From: Ensifer sp. MPMI2T
Lineage (GTDB): Bacteria > Pseudomonadota > Alphaproteobacteria > Rhizobiales > Rhizobiaceae
Assembly (NCBI RefSeq): GCF_004827385.1
Contig: NZ_SRXN01000007.1
Span: 124,001 to 188,000 of the forward strand
Reading direction: 5' to 3'
DNA length: 64,000 bases
A model generated the notes under the pieces. That model had not been told where the DNA came from, did not search any database, and was given only the letters and a program-made list of their open reading frames with translations. This document shows, piece after piece, positions 1 through 9,701 of the stretch (within the stretch, counting starts at the first letter, position 1; each line of letters begins with the position of its first letter). The translations under genes and the position numbers were made by a program.

Positions 1-35
1 AACCTTGAGGGCCGAAGTCAAAGGATCCATGATTC

Positions 36-416
36 TTATTTCCGTACCGTCATGAGCATCATCCGGTGAAAGGCTTTCACGAGCCCGGCATTGAGTTCGT
101 AGTCGCGCTTGATCTCACCGGTCTTCATCATTTCCTGTTCGATCGCGACCGTGTTGCCGGATTGCTGCACCTGCACGTCGTCGATCATGCTGACTTCGGT
201 GACCTGGGCGGCGTCCGGGCTTTCAGTGAAGTGCGCGCGATGGGTCGCTGCCATCTGGATGCCGGTGTTCTGCAGCACGCTTTCAAAGGGCTCGACGTCT
301 TTCGCCCGGTAGTGCGGGGTATTGGCGTTGGCGATGTTGCCGGCCACGACGTTCTGACGAACCGTCAGCCATTGGGCCTGGCGCGACGCAAGTTCGAAAA
401 GCTGAATCGGTTCCAT
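36..416 (-). CDS. flgB: Flagellar basal-body rod protein FlgB
   Basis: FlgB is a proximal rod subunit of the flagellar basal body, exported to the periplasm by the type III flagellar apparatus. The N-terminus MEPIQLFELASRQAQWLTVR followed by NVVAGNIANANTPHYRAKD is the conserved rod-protein signature (the ANIANxxTPxYR type), and the length of 126 aa fits the family. The start at 416 is chosen over an upstream start at 482 because an AGGAGC ribosome site sits just before it and the upstream extension does not look like FlgB. It is the last minus-strand gene seen here; flgC and other rod genes would be expected beyond position 1. A 220-bp gap upstream probably carries its own promoter. Identification is firm. 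Confidence 0.93.
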   Translation of the reverse strand: MEPIQLFELASRQAQWLTVRQNVVAGNIANANTPHYRAKDVEPFESVLQNTGIQMAATHRAHFTESPDAAQVTEVSMIDDVQVQQSGNTVAIEQEMMKTGEIKRDYELNAGLVKAFHRMMLMTVRK

Positions 417-636
417 CAAAAGCTCCTGCCTGATGATGACGAACCTAGGCAGGTAATCTTGCGTGGGACTTGTCGGGAGCACGGATTTCTGACTGCACCG
501 CGATCCGGCTCTAAAGCGACTTCAATTTATGGAAACGCGCAGTGCCGTCTCATTCTCGAGCACGGAACGGAAATGGAGCTGCCGGCAGCTAAGCGGCAGC
601 GCCCTAGTGCTCGCCGCCGCGTATGTGGATGGTGCT

Positions 637-1187
637 CTACTGCTCTTCGAAGATCTCGCCCTTGGAGGTGATCATCACCCAACGGCCATTGCGTTCCTGA
701 AAAGTCGCAAGGCGACTGTTGTCAGGCAGGGTCGAGCCTACGCGAACAATGTACATGCCGCTTGCATCCTCGATCAGGGCGCGGCCATTGACGACATGCC
801 GCAACTTGAAGCCCGACTGCTCGGGGAACGGCTGGTCCATCCCCTCCTCCGCATCGGTCCGCCCCTGATCTGGCGCATCGCCAAGCCAGGCACGGTCGCC
901 GTCGTCAGACGATCCACGGCGGCCGCCGTGTCGCTGTCCATGTCCGTCATTGCCTGGGGCGAAACGGACAGCACGTCGCGGGCGGGGCGCTCCGGCAAGT
1001 CGCGCGTCGTTCCCTGCCACAGACGTGGCATCGAGAATTCGCCCTGATGGACGAAGGCATACCACGGGAAGAAGGTCGCGAACGCCGCCATCGCCAGTCC
1101 GATGGCAGCCAGGAACTTGTCGATCAGCGGCATCCTTGCCTCGCGACGGCGCTGCTTGACGACCTCGTCTGCGTCGTAGTCGGTCAC
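637..1187 (-). pseudogene. Flagellar-cluster hypothetical membrane protein, frameshifted
   Basis: The first part reads MTDYDADEVVKQRRREARMP and then a single hydrophobic helix (about residues 24-47, LAAIGLAMAAFATFFPWYAF), followed by a periplasmic segment up to TATVPGL. At about position 890 the frame has to shift by one base to continue as GDAPDQGRTDAEEGMDQPF and on to the end NGRWVMITSKGEIFEEQ. The span is 551 bp, so one added base gives exactly 184 codons (183 aa plus stop), which points to a one-base deletion in a G run (GGC where GGGC is expected). The gene lies between fliI (start/stop 2 bp apart) and flgB and is probably a conserved flagellar accessory protein of rhizobia; its function is not known to me. 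Whether the deletion is biological or a sequencing error cannot be told from one sequence. Confidence 0.7.
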
Positions 1188-1189
1188 CC

Positions 1190-2605
1190 CTACCCCCTCG
1201 GTCGCATGCCGGCAGCACCCGGCTGATTTCCCATCGCGGCCGCCTTCAACGCATTGGCAAGATCGGTGAAGGCGTCGAACGCGGCCCGCTCGCCGGGCGT
1301 CTGCTTGAGTACCTCATAGATAACCGGCACCTGCTTGATCGCCATGTCGAGATCGGCGTCGCCGCCCGGCCGGTAACCGCCGATCAGGCGAAGATCGCGC
1401 GTTTCCTCGAAGCGATGGATCAGCGCCTTAAGGCGCGCCACCAGCTTTTCCTGATCCGGCGTCCACGCCTTCCGCGCCAGGCGCGAGATCGAGGCGAGCG
1501 GATTGATCGGCGGATAGCGCCCTTCCTCCGCCAAGCTGCGCTCCAGCACGATATGCCCGTCCAGAATACCGCGCGTCGAGTCGGCAACCGGATCGTTGTG
1601 GTTGTCGCCATCCACCAGGATCGAGATGATCGCTGTGATCGTCCCGGTTCCTTCGACGCCGGGACCGGCGCGTTCGAGCAGGCGGGGCAGTTCGGTGAAG
1701 ACGGAAGCCGGATAACCGCGCGCGATCGGAGGCTCGCCCGCCGCCGTCGCCACCTCGCGGATCGCATGGGCGAAGCGTGTCACGCTGTCGACGATAAGGA
1801 GGACGTTGTCGCCTTTGTCGCGGTAGTGCTCGGCAATCGTGACGGCCGTCAGCGGCGCCATCTTCCTCAGCATCGGGCTCTCGTCGCTGGTAGCGACGAC
1901 GGCGACCGATTTGGAAAGATTGTCGCCAAGCGTGTCCTCGACGAATTCACGTACTTCGCGGCCGCGTTCGCCGACCAGCGCGATCACCACCTTGTCGAAG
2001 GCATCCGCGCGCGCCAGCATCGAAAGCAGCGTCGACTTGCCGACACCGGAGCCGGCAAAGATGCCGAGACGCTGCCCGAGGCAAAGCGGTGAGAAAATGT
2101 CGATGGCGCGCACACCGGTTCTGAAGCCATGCTCGACACGCTTGCGGGTCATCGACGGCGGCGCCGTGTTGGAGATCGAGCGGCGAACGTCGCCCTGTAG
2201 CAGCGGCCCGAGACCGTCGATCGGCTCCGCAAGCGCGTTGATCGTACGGCCGCACCAATTGTCCGTTGGCGCTATCCGGAAAGCGCCTTTGCGAATGACG
2301 GTATCGTGAATTCCGATCGGATCGCCGGGTTCGATCGGGCAGACGACGACCTGCTCCGGCTCTACACGGACGACCTCGCCAAGATGCGTTCCCGTCGCGC
2401 TCCTGTGCGCGACGAAATCGCCGAGCCGAACATGGCGCGAAAGACCGCTAACGGTGTAATGCCCGGGCGCGATCGTCTGCACGTGCCCACCCGGCGCGAT
2501 CGAAAACTCCGGCTTCGCGTAGCGCTCGACCAAACCGGCAAGAGCCGCCAGCGATGTCGATGCGGCAAGGGCCTCGGGACCTTCGCGTTCCATGGTTTCC
2601 GTCAT
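1190..2605 (-). CDS. fliI: Flagellum-specific ATPase FliI
   Basis: FliI is the soluble ATPase of the flagellar type III export apparatus; it helps deliver rod, hook and filament substrates to the export gate. The 471-aa protein shows the F1-beta-like fold: an N-terminal beta-barrel region, Walker A GSGVGKST at residues 185-192, Walker B VLLIVD at 268-273, and the YPASVFTELPRLLERAG segment typical of the FliI/SctN family. It starts 2 bp after the end of flgF and ends next to the frameshifted small membrane-protein gene, so it belongs to the minus-strand flagellar operon DUF1217-flgF-fliI-orf-flgB. Nothing unusual in length or motifs. Confidence 0.96.
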   Translation of the reverse strand: MTETMEREGPEALAASTSLAALAGLVERYAKPEFSIAPGGHVQTIAPGHYTVSGLSRHVRLGDFVAHRSATGTHLGEVVRVEPEQVVVCPIEPGDPIGIHDTVIRKGAFRIAPTDNWCGRTINALAEPIDGLGPLLQGDVRRSISNTAPPSMTRKRVEHGFRTGVRAIDIFSPLCLGQRLGIFAGSGVGKSTLLSMLARADAFDKVVIALVGERGREVREFVEDTLGDNLSKSVAVVATSDESPMLRKMAPLTAVTIAEHYRDKGDNVLLIVDSVTRFAHAIREVATAAGEPPIARGYPASVFTELPRLLERAGPGVEGTGTITAIISILVDGDNHNDPVADSTRGILDGHIVLERSLAEEGRYPPINPLASISRLARKAWTPDQEKLVARLKALIHRFEETRDLRLIGGYRPGGDADLDMAIKQVPVIYEVLKQTPGERAAFDAFTDLANALKAAAMGNQPGAAGMRPRG

Positions 2606-2607
2606 TA

Positions 2608-3330
2608 TCAGCTGCCGCCCAGCGTCTTGATCGCTTCTTCCAGCGATCCCTCGCTGTCACGCATCAGCGCGGTAATGTTGTCGAAGGCGCGGGTAACCAT
2701 GATGAGCTGCGACATTTCCTGAATGGCGTTGACGTTCGACTCTTCGAGGAAGCCCTGCATCACGCCGACATCGAAACGGTCGACGACCGGCTCCGGTTGA
2801 TTTGCGGGCATGACAGCGCTGTTGTCGTAGCGCATGAAGCCGTTGCTGAAGTCCGCCTCAAAGAGGCCAAGCAGAGCGACCTGGTTGCCGTTCTGGTGGA
2901 TGGCGCCATCGGCGCCGACTGTGATTTCGCCTGCTCCGCCGTTCAGCTGGATCGGCGCGCCGCCGGCGTCGAGCACGGGATAGCCCTTGATGGTAACGAG
3001 TTCGCCGGTTTCCGTCAGTGTGAACCGGCCGTCGCGCGTCAAAGCCGGCCCGCCGGGCGTGTCGATCGAAAACCAGGCGTCGCCCTTGATCGCAAAGTCG
3101 AGCGAGGCGCCGGTGCGCGCAAGCGACCCGGTATTGGTGTTGAGGTACTCCTCGCCTTCCGACACATAGGAAACCTTGGTCGGCTTGGTGTCGCCGAGCA
3201 TCTGGTTGAACTTCACTTCGGCGCCGCGAAAACCGACGGTGCCGGAGTTTGCGATGTTGTCGGCGAGCGTGTTCAGGCGCTTTTCGAGCGCCATCTGCGA
3301 TGAGATCGCCACATAGAGACCGGTCTGCAC
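2608..3330 (-). CDS. flgF: Flagellar basal-body rod protein FlgF
   Basis: FlgF is a proximal rod subunit. The 240-aa protein begins MQTGLYVAISSQMALEKRLN and carries the rod-family N-terminal motif LADNIANSGTVGFRGAEVKF, and the C-terminus has the paired coiled-coil segment found in FlgF/FlgG (NVNAIQEMSQLIMVTRAFDN). The gene sits between a DUF1217 gene (1-bp spacing) and fliI (2-bp spacing), so the three are translated from one message. FlgG is the closest alternative, but FlgG is normally nearer 262 aa and is expected in the flgBC-fliE-flgG cluster beyond position 1. Confidence 0.93.
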   Translation of the reverse strand: MQTGLYVAISSQMALEKRLNTLADNIANSGTVGFRGAEVKFNQMLGDTKPTKVSYVSEGEEYLNTNTGSLARTGASLDFAIKGDAWFSIDTPGGPALTRDGRFTLTETGELVTIKGYPVLDAGGAPIQLNGGAGEITVGADGAIHQNGNQVALLGLFEADFSNGFMRYDNSAVMPANQPEPVVDRFDVGVMQGFLEESNVNAIQEMSQLIMVTRAFDNITALMRDSEGSLEEAIKTLGGS

Positions 3331-3331
3331 G

Positions 3332-4111
3332 TCAGCGTCCCCCGAGTTTCAGGCTGTTGATGGACAGGAGCAGATCGGAGGAGATGCCGTAGCCGCTCGA
3401 TGAACCGAAAACCGCAAGCGGATCGTAGCTGTCCGTAGAATTGTTGACTTCCCAAAGCGCGGTGAAGCGGTCGAGAAACGCCGCCAGCTTCTCGGGATCC
3501 TGGAAGTCCTTGAGGTCGATCGCCGCCTCGTAGGCTTCGGCCTGGCGATCGACGTCGGTCGCCGCGAACTCCTCGGGCAGTTGCAGAGCAGTCCGCACGA
3601 CCTGCGCCAGCGCCTCGTCGGCGATGATGGCGTAGCCGCTGGTGATCGTCGGCGCCATGCGCGAGAAATAGAGTGCCAGCCGCACGCCGGCATTTTCCTC
3701 GCCGGCATTCTGTTCCAGCGTCTGACGCGCATATTTGTCGGCAACACCCTTTTGTGCGCGATCAAATGAGGTCGCCGCCTCGCCGTTTCGGGCGAAATTC
3801 AAGGATTCGACCAGCGCCTTGTAACGACCATCCGTCAGCTTGCTGGCAAAGGCGTCGTCGCTGTCGATGCCCTCGGAAAGAACCTTGCGCATGAAGGCCT
3901 TCGCATAGGCCATGTCTTCAAGGCCATGCGCCTTCATCGCGTAGTTGTAGAGCCGGTTATCGGCGAAGAAATCGTCGATGGTTTTGATGCTGCCGATCTT
4001 CACCAGATAATATTCCGTCTCGCGCGCGACGTCCGGCTGTTCGGAAACGCGCTCCAGCGATTTCGTCAGATCGGCGGTGATCAGCTTGTAGCTCGTATAG
4101 GTCGTGGTCAC
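3332..4111 (-). CDS. DUF1217 family flagellar-associated protein
   Basis: This 259-aa protein starts [20 protein letters not shown] and contains the pattern [19 protein letters not shown] then [20 protein letters not shown], which is characteristic of DUF1217 proteins found in alphaproteobacterial flagellar loci. The family has no established biochemical role; its constant placement next to flgF suggests a part in rod or secretion-related assembly. It is the first gene of the minus-strand flgF-fliI operon and is divergent from motA across about 180 bp, which must hold promoters for both directions. No signal peptide is visible. Confidence 0.8.
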   Translation of the reverse strand: MTTTYTSYKLITADLTKSLERVSEQPDVARETEYYLVKIGSIKTIDDFFADNRLYNYAMKAHGLEDMAYAKAFMRKVLSEGIDSDDAFASKLTDGRYKALVESLNFARNGEAATSFDRAQKGVADKYARQTLEQNAGEENAGVRLALYFSRMAPTITSGYAIIADEALAQVVRTALQLPEEFAATDVDRQAEAYEAAIDLKDFQDPEKLAAFLDRFTALWEVNNSTDSYDPLAVFGSSSGYGISSDLLLSINSLKLGGR

Positions 4112-4294
4112 GATCGCTTCGCCCTGTCCGGAATAAAGCCGGGCGCGACGTGGCCCGACCTCACAAATCCTGACCTGACTCGCTTGCGCGAACCTGTTCC
4201 GGGCGCGGGTTCAACGAGGTCCCAGGAACAGCCTCACGCAAGGATGAAACCCTATTCCATCAGCGGAAAACCACGATCGCGACAGGTATCGACA

Positions 4295-5173
4295 ATGAAC
4301 ATCATCATCGGGCTTCTTGTGACCTTCGGCTGTATCCTCGGCGGATATCTCGCGATGGGCGGCCACCTGGAAGTGCTGAACCAGCCCTTCGAGCTGATGA
4401 TCATCGGCGGTGCAGGCATCGGCGGCTTTATCATGGCCAACTCGATGAAGGTCGTGAAAGACACCGGCAAAGCGCTCGGCGAAGCCTTCAGGCACAAGGT
4501 GCCGAAGGAACGCCACTACCTCGATACGCTCGGCGTGCTCTATAGCCTGATGCGCGATCTCAGGACCAAATCCCGCAACGAGATCGAGAGCCACATCGAC
4601 AACCCGGAAGAATCCTCGATCTTCCAGTCGGCGCCGACAGTCCTGCAGAACAAGGAACTGACCGCCTTCATCTGCGACTATGTGCGGCTGATCATCATCG
4701 GCAATGCCCGCTCGCATGAGATCGAGGCGCTGATGGACGAGGAGATCCAGACGATCACCCATGACAAGATGAAGTGCTATCACGCACTGACGACCATGGG
4801 CGACGCACTGCCGGCGATCGGCATCGTGGCGGCCGTCCTCGGCGTCATCAAAGCTATGGGCGCGATCAGCGAGGCGCCTGAAGTGCTTGGCGCCAAGATC
4901 GCCGCCGCACTCGTCGGAACCCTGCTCGGCGTTTTCCTCTCCTATTCGATCGTCGGGCCGCTCGTCGCCAACATCAAGGCCGTGCGCGAGAAGCAGAACC
5001 GCCTCTACGTCATCGTCAAGCAGACGCTGCTTGCCTACATGAACGGCTCGGTCCCGCAGGTCGCGCTCGAATATGGGCGCAAGACGATCTCCGCCTATGA
5101 ACGGCCGTCCATCGACGCGGTCGAGCAGGAAATGATGAACCCGGGCGGCGGCAGCGAAAGCAAGGCGGCATAA
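4295..5173 (+). CDS. motA: Flagellar motor stator protein MotA
   Basis: MotA forms the proton channel of the stator together with MotB (not in this window). The 292-aa protein starts [20 protein letters not shown] and shows four membrane helices: two at the N-terminus (residues about 3-22 and 30-50) and two after the cytoplasmic domain ([19 protein letters not shown] and [18 protein letters not shown]). The start at 4295 gives the canonical MotA N-terminus; longer in-frame extensions upstream are GC-rich read-through without family similarity. It is followed after 1 bp by fliM. The MotA/TolQ/ExbB superfamily also supplies the unrelated small phage protein at 52556-52999. Confidence 0.96.
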   Translation: MNIIIGLLVTFGCILGGYLAMGGHLEVLNQPFELMIIGGAGIGGFIMANSMKVVKDTGKALGEAFRHKVPKERHYLDTLGVLYSLMRDLRTKSRNEIESHIDNPEESSIFQSAPTVLQNKELTAFICDYVRLIIIGNARSHEIEALMDEEIQTITHDKMKCYHALTTMGDALPAIGIVAAVLGVIKAMGAISEAPEVLGAKIAAALVGTLLGVFLSYSIVGPLVANIKAVREKQNRLYVIVKQTLLAYMNGSVPQVALEYGRKTISAYERPSIDAVEQEMMNPGGGSESKAA

Positions 5174-5174
5174 T

Positions 5175-6122
5175 ATGAATCCGAGCACGGCATCGAACGT
5201 CTACGCATTCGACAAGAGGCTGCTTGCGCGCATGGTCGGCGCGCTCGGCGACGACAAGACTATCGGCAGGACAGCACTCGAACTCGGCCAGGCCTTCGGC
5301 GAATTGCTTCCGGCCATGTATAGGGCCGAGACCGGCCACGACATCGCAATCGGCTATGCCGGTTTCAAGACCGGTCTCAGGAACGAGCTCATTGGGGGCC
5401 TTGGAGACGGTGTTCTGCTAACCGACGCTTCGCTGCGCAACTGGTGCCAGGATTTCCAGATCAGTTGTGACAGTCCGGTTCTCATCACCCTCGTCGAAGC
5501 TCTACTCGGCGCCGAGCCCACGAGCATCGGAGAACCGCGGCCCCGCTCGATGTCCCAGATCGAGGTCGACGTCGCGGTGCCGATCTTCGAAAAGATCGCC
5601 GATGTGCTGCGCCTAGCGGTGAACGCGCCGGGCGGCTTCGAGCCCGTCGTCAGCCGCCCATACAACAGCGAAAACCGCCCCAAACCCGATCCCGCTATGG
5701 AGGACATGTACGCAGCCTCCATCGATATGACGATCGGCCTCGGGCCGGTGCTCTCGACCTTTTCGGTCGTCGTTCCCCAAAGCGTTCTCCTGAAGACGCA
5801 GATCGTCTCGCCCAAAAGCGCCGGCCAGGGTCACAATACAAAGACCGAATGGACCGAGCAGCTCGAGGAGCAGGTTCGCCGCTCCGCCGTGACGCTCGAG
5901 GCGCGCATCCGGTTGGAAAGCCTCACGCTCGACACCATCAGCCGGCTTCAGCCGGGGGACGTGATCCCGTTTCATGACGGTCAGGACGTCCGCGTGGAGG
6001 TAAACGCCAATGGGCGCGAGCTGTATGTCTGCGAGTTCGGGCGGTCCGGCGCGAAATACACGGTCCGGGTCAAGGATACGCACGGCTCCGAACAGGACAT
6101 TCTTCGCCACATCATGAGTTAA
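5175..6122 (+). CDS. fliM: Flagellar motor switch protein FliM
   Basis: FliM is the C-ring protein that binds phospho-CheY and sets motor rotation; in rhizobia CheY2-P slows a unidirectional motor. The 315-aa protein has the divergent rhizobial N-terminus, a central CheC-like region, and the C-terminal SpoA-type domain including RLESLTLDTISRLQPGDVIP and the LYVCEFGRSG strand. The start codon lies 1 bp after the motA stop, so the two are coupled, and fliN and fliG follow on the same strand. The sequence is more divergent than enteric FliM, as usual in this group, but context makes the call secure. Confidence 0.92.
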   Translation: MNPSTASNVYAFDKRLLARMVGALGDDKTIGRTALELGQAFGELLPAMYRAETGHDIAIGYAGFKTGLRNELIGGLGDGVLLTDASLRNWCQDFQISCDSPVLITLVEALLGAEPTSIGEPRPRSMSQIEVDVAVPIFEKIADVLRLAVNAPGGFEPVVSRPYNSENRPKPDPAMEDMYAASIDMTIGLGPVLSTFSVVVPQSVLLKTQIVSPKSAGQGHNTKTEWTEQLEEQVRRSAVTLEARIRLESLTLDTISRLQPGDVIPFHDGQDVRVEVNANGRELYVCEFGRSGAKYTVRVKDTHGSEQDILRHIMS

Positions 6123-6179
6123 CAGCCGCCCTCTCCCGGCAGAATGCCTGAGGCAAGCTTCAACTGGAATAATTCGCAC

Positions 6180-6797
6180 ATGGCACCCAAGAAAGCAGCA
6201 CCCATCCAAGAACAGGCCGCCTTCGCCGTCGAAGACACTGAGCTCGACCAGGCGATCGACGACCTGCGCGGCGTTCTCAAGAAGGATGGCGAGCAAGTGA
6301 CGGATTTTGGCGCCGACTTCGCCTCCCCCGGGGCGCTGGACATGGCAACAGAATTCGGCGGCGACTTTGGTGGCACCACCGATACCGCATCGGCCTTCGG
6401 CGGCGAGTTCGGGGCGGATAGCTTCGGCGGCGATTTCGCCGGTGCGGGAATGAACGGCGCCTTCGATGCGGGCAGCAACTTCGGCGATGGCGGCTTCGAT
6501 GCCGCCGAGCCGGCCATCGAATCCGCGCCCGGCAGCGGCATGACGGCCAATCTCGATCTGATCATGGACATTCCGATCGATGTTCAGATCGTGCTCGGTA
6601 CCAGCCGGATGCAGGTTTCCGGACTCATGGGCCTGACCGAAGGCGCTACAATCGCGCTCGATCGCAAGATCGGGGAGCCGGTCGAAATCATGGTCAATGG
6701 CCGGGTGATCGGTCGTGGTGAAATAACCGTACTCGAGGGTGACGTGACCCGCTTCGGCGTCAAGCTCATCGAGATCAGGGGCAGCAAGAATTCATAG
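6180..6797 (+). CDS. fliN: Flagellar motor switch protein FliN
   Basis: FliN is a C-ring component and docking site for the export ATPase complex. The 205-aa protein has a long acidic, glycine-rich N-terminal extension with many FGGDF/FGAD-type repeats (about residues 40-110), then the typical SpoA/FliN domain: [20 protein letters not shown], and [20 protein letters not shown]. The start at 6180 ([15 protein letters not shown]) is preferred; an in-frame ATG at 6144 would add 12 residues and neither has a strong ribosome site. The low-complexity spacer is a rhizobial feature absent from enteric FliN. Confidence 0.93.
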   Translation: MAPKKAAPIQEQAAFAVEDTELDQAIDDLRGVLKKDGEQVTDFGADFASPGALDMATEFGGDFGGTTDTASAFGGEFGADSFGGDFAGAGMNGAFDAGSNFGDGGFDAAEPAIESAPGSGMTANLDLIMDIPIDVQIVLGTSRMQVSGLMGLTEGATIALDRKIGEPVEIMVNGRVIGRGEITVLEGDVTRFGVKLIEIRGSKNS

Positions 6798-6825
6798 GCC
6801 CGATGAATGGGCGAGGGATAAATCC

Positions 6826-7857
6826 ATGATGGATTTCGAAAGTTTCGGGGCACAGACGCCGGCATCTCCGCTGAGCCAGACAGATAAGGCGGCGGCCGTA
6901 TTGCTTGCCATGGGCAAGTCCGTGGCCGGGAAGCTGTTGAAGTTCTTCACCCAGAGCGAACTCCAGGCGATCATCGCCGCGGCGCAATCACTGCGCGCCA
7001 TCCCGCCCCACGAACTCGAAGCGCTCGTCAACGAGTTCGAGGACCTTTTCACCGAAGGTGCGGGCCTGATGGACAATGCCCGGGCGATCGAAAGCATCCT
7101 GGAAGAAGGCCTGACCCCCGACGAGGTCGACGGCCTGCTCGGCCGCCGGGCCACCTTCCAGTCCTACGAAGCAAATATCTGGGATCGTCTGCAGGAGTGC
7201 GATCCTGTGCTTGTTGCCCAGTCGCTCGCCAAGGAACACCCGCAGACTATAGCCTATGTCCTGTCGATGATGCCCTCGAGCTTCGGCGCCAAGGTGCTCT
7301 TGCAGCTTTCGGAAACGCAGCGACCGGATATCCTCAACCGCGCCGTCAACATAAAGAACGTGAGCCCTAAGGCCGCCGGCATCATCGAGGCGCGCGTCAT
7401 GGAAATGATCGACGAGATGGAAGCCGAGCGCAACTCGCCCGGACCGGCCAAGATCGCCGAAGTCATGAACGAACTCGAAAAGGGACAGGTGGACACGCTG
7501 CTTGCGTCGCTCGAGACGATCAACACCGACTCGGCCAAAAAGGTTCGGCCGAAGATCTTCCTCTTCGACGATATTCTCTTCATGCCGCAGAGAAGCCGCG
7601 TGCAACTGTTCAACGACGTCTCCACCGACATCATCACGATGGCGCTTCGCGGCTCGGCGCCGGAACTGCGCGAATCGGTTCTCGCGTCGATCGGCGCCCG
7701 CCAGCGCCGCATGATCGAATCGGATCTGGCTGTCGGCGACGCAGGCATCAACCCACGCGACATCGCGATCGCCAGAAGGTCGATCACGCAGGAGGCGATC
7801 CGCCTCGCCGCCAGCGGACAGCTGGAGCTCAAGGACAAGGAAGCGGAGGCCGCCTGA
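6826..7857 (+). CDS. fliG: Flagellar motor switch protein FliG
   Basis: FliG is the rotor protein that contacts the stator. The 343-aa protein shows the N-terminal domain that binds FliF (LSQTDKAAAVLLAMGKSVAG), the middle domain with an EHPQTIAYVLSMMPSSFGAK motif (EHPQ motif), and the C-terminal domain containing the torque helix (IFLFDDILFMPQRSRVQLFN, then LRESVLASIGARQRRMIESD). A ribosome site GAGGGA precedes the start. It completes the motA-fliM-fliN-fliG run. An intergenic stretch of 167 bp separates it from flhB, which may have its own promoter. Confidence 0.96.
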   Translation: MMDFESFGAQTPASPLSQTDKAAAVLLAMGKSVAGKLLKFFTQSELQAIIAAAQSLRAIPPHELEALVNEFEDLFTEGAGLMDNARAIESILEEGLTPDEVDGLLGRRATFQSYEANIWDRLQECDPVLVAQSLAKEHPQTIAYVLSMMPSSFGAKVLLQLSETQRPDILNRAVNIKNVSPKAAGIIEARVMEMIDEMEAERNSPGPAKIAEVMNELEKGQVDTLLASLETINTDSAKKVRPKIFLFDDILFMPQRSRVQLFNDVSTDIITMALRGSAPELRESVLASIGARQRRMIESDLAVGDAGINPRDIAIARRSITQEAIRLAASGQLELKDKEAEAA

Positions 7858-8024
7858 GGCCTGTCTCGACCGCGACTCGATAATTTCTGTTGACCTACAC
7901 TTGCCGGCGTCGCCGGACCCTTGCGCGCCAAAGTTTCCAGGTTCACGACAGCGAGAGAGCATCGCCGCGGGCTTGCCCGATTGGATGACGTTCGATCGGG
8001 AAATCGCCGGGAGCTTCCTGTTTC

Positions 8025-9107
8025 ATGTCGGAAGATCAGGACAAAGACAGCAAGACCGAGGCGCCATCGGAGAAGAAGCTCTCCGATGCCGCCGACAAGG
8101 GTAACGTCCCATTTTCACGCGAGGTGACGGTGTTCGCCTCGACGCTCGCGATCTATATCTTTGTCGTCTTCTTTCTGTCGGATGGTGCGGCCAGCGTCGC
8201 CGAGGCTCTCAAGGACATCTTCGAGCAGCCGGAAGCCTGGCGGCTGGACACATCGACCGACGTCGTCGCGCTTATTTCGCACATCATCCTGAAATCGGCG
8301 GCGCTGCTCGTCCCGATCTTCGTGCTGCTCATCGTCTTCGGCGTCGGATCATCGATCTTCCAGAATCTCCCCCGTCCGGTCCTCGATCGCATTCAGCCGA
8401 AGATGAACCGCATATCGCCTGCGGCCGGCTTCAAGCGCATCTATGGTGTGCAGGGACTGGTGGAATTCGGCAAGTCCCTGTTCAAGATCGTCGTCGTTTC
8501 AATCATCGTGGTACTCGTTCTGTGGAACGACTATTTCGCCACGCTCGATCTGATGTTCTCCGATCCGGTGACGATTTTCACGGCCATGACGTCCGACCTC
8601 AAGCAGATCATGATCGTCGTTCTCCTGGCGACGGCCGTGCTTGCGATCGTCGACCTCTTCTGGACGCGGCATCACTGGTATACGGAATTGATGATGACGA
8701 AACAGGAGGTCAAGGAGGAACTGAAGCAGTCCCAGGGCGACCCGATCGTCAAGTCGCGGTTGCGCTCGATCCAGCGCGACCGGGCGCGCAAGCGCATGAT
8801 TTCCGCGGTGCCGCGCGCTACGCTCGTGATCGCCAACCCGACGCACTATGCCGTCGCCCTGCGTTACGTCCGCGAAGAGAACGATGCGCCGGTCGTGGTC
8901 GCCATGGGCCAGGACCTGGTCGCGCTCAAGATCCGCGAACTTGCCGAAAAAAACGGCATTCCGGTCTTCGAGGATCCGCCGCTCGCGCGCTCCATGTTTG
9001 CACAAGTCTCGGTAGATAGTGTCATTCCACCGGTGTTTTACAAGGCAGTCGCCGAACTCATTCACCGGGTTTATGCAGCTCAGCCGCAACAAAAACGGGT
9101 GACGTGA
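8025..9107 (+). CDS. flhB: Flagellar export gate protein FlhB
   Basis: FlhB is the inner-membrane export-gate component that switches substrate specificity from rod/hook to filament type. The 360-aa protein begins [20 protein letters not shown] (the ExKTExPTxKKL-like start of the family), has four membrane helices between residues about 35 and 215, and carries the autocleavage motif NPTH within [14 protein letters not shown], followed by the [13 protein letters not shown] motif near the C-terminus. Its stop codon overlaps the start of the next gene (GTGA), implying translational coupling. Confidence 0.96.
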   Translation: MSEDQDKDSKTEAPSEKKLSDAADKGNVPFSREVTVFASTLAIYIFVVFFLSDGAASVAEALKDIFEQPEAWRLDTSTDVVALISHIILKSAALLVPIFVLLIVFGVGSSIFQNLPRPVLDRIQPKMNRISPAAGFKRIYGVQGLVEFGKSLFKIVVVSIIVVLVLWNDYFATLDLMFSDPVTIFTAMTSDLKQIMIVVLLATAVLAIVDLFWTRHHWYTELMMTKQEVKEELKQSQGDPIVKSRLRSIQRDRARKRMISAVPRATLVIANPTHYAVALRYVREENDAPVVVAMGQDLVALKIRELAEKNGIPVFEDPPLARSMFAQVSVDSVIPPVFYKAVAELIHRVYAAQPQQKRVT

Positions 9108-9553
9108 CCTCGATGAAAAAGTGCGAATTCTCCGAAAAACGCGAGCAGATAGTGGCGGAAGCAATCCGTCCGGTGGCGACGGAACTGCGTCTGGTCGACG
9201 CTGCGGACTTCATCGCGCTCCTAAGATTCGAGTCTCATGCGAGCCTCGCCGACCTCGTGGAGTCTGCCGCCGAACTCTACTTCCTCCCGGGGACGGTGAA
9301 TTTCGGGCTCGGCGGCAACTACAATCTGGATTGGGACAGCAACCCCCAAATCATCCTCGACCTTGAACTGAAGCCGCGTGGCGTCACGGTCTATGCGCGC
9401 CTGACGCTCGGCAACGACACCGCCGGTGTCGAGATCAGCCATATCAGCTTCCAGCAGCCCTCCGTGGATCCGGACGAAAACACCGTCTTCCTCGCGAAAA
9501 GCCTGGAAGAGGCGAAATTCGTCAAATCCTACTCCCTTCCCTTGGCGAGCTAA
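9104..9553 (+). CDS. Conserved hypothetical protein coupled to flhB
   Basis: A 149-aa soluble protein (146 aa if the ATG at 9113 is used) whose GTG start overlaps the flhB stop. I see no membrane helix, signal peptide or recognisable catalytic motif. The N-terminal part is helical ([20 protein letters not shown]), the middle carries a beta-rich stretch ([20 protein letters not shown]) and the C-terminus is acidic. The strict overlap with flhB suggests a flagellar-regulon role such as an export or assembly factor, but this is inference only. It is followed by a RIME-type repeat, which would be consistent with the end of a transcription unit. Confidence 0.75.
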   Translation: MTSMKKCEFSEKREQIVAEAIRPVATELRLVDAADFIALLRFESHASLADLVESAAELYFLPGTVNFGLGGNYNLDWDSNPQIILDLELKPRGVTVYARLTLGNDTAGVEISHISFQQPSVDPDENTVFLAKSLEEAKFVKSYSLPLAS

Positions 9554-9568
9554 TCGGACCAAGGCTTG

Positions 9569-9682
9569 CCCCCTCACCCTAACCCTCTGCTCGTTTTGAC
9601 GGGGAGAAGGGACTGAGGCGTCTCCACGGGGCTCCTTCGCCCCGCTTGCGGGGAGAAGGTGGCCGGCAGGCCGGATGAGGGG
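9569..9682. repeat. RIME-type intergenic palindromic repeat, copy 1
   Basis: Between the gene after flhB and visR lies a compact element with two palindromes: a CCTT/GGGGAGAAGG block and CCCCGCTTGCGGGGAGAAGG followed by GGCCGGCAGGCCGGATGAGG. The same words recur at 13936-14045 and 28556-28705. The composition and intergenic location match the rhizobial RIME family of mosaic palindromic elements. The convergent position of the flanking genes means the hairpins could also act in transcript termination or stability. Confidence 0.75.
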
Positions 9683-9701
9683 CGAATTCGATGAGCCGTG
9701 G

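Noticed and set aside
9569..9682. CRISPR-like repeat cluster
   Set aside because: The palindromic words are mosaic RIME-type elements without regular spacers or cas genes.
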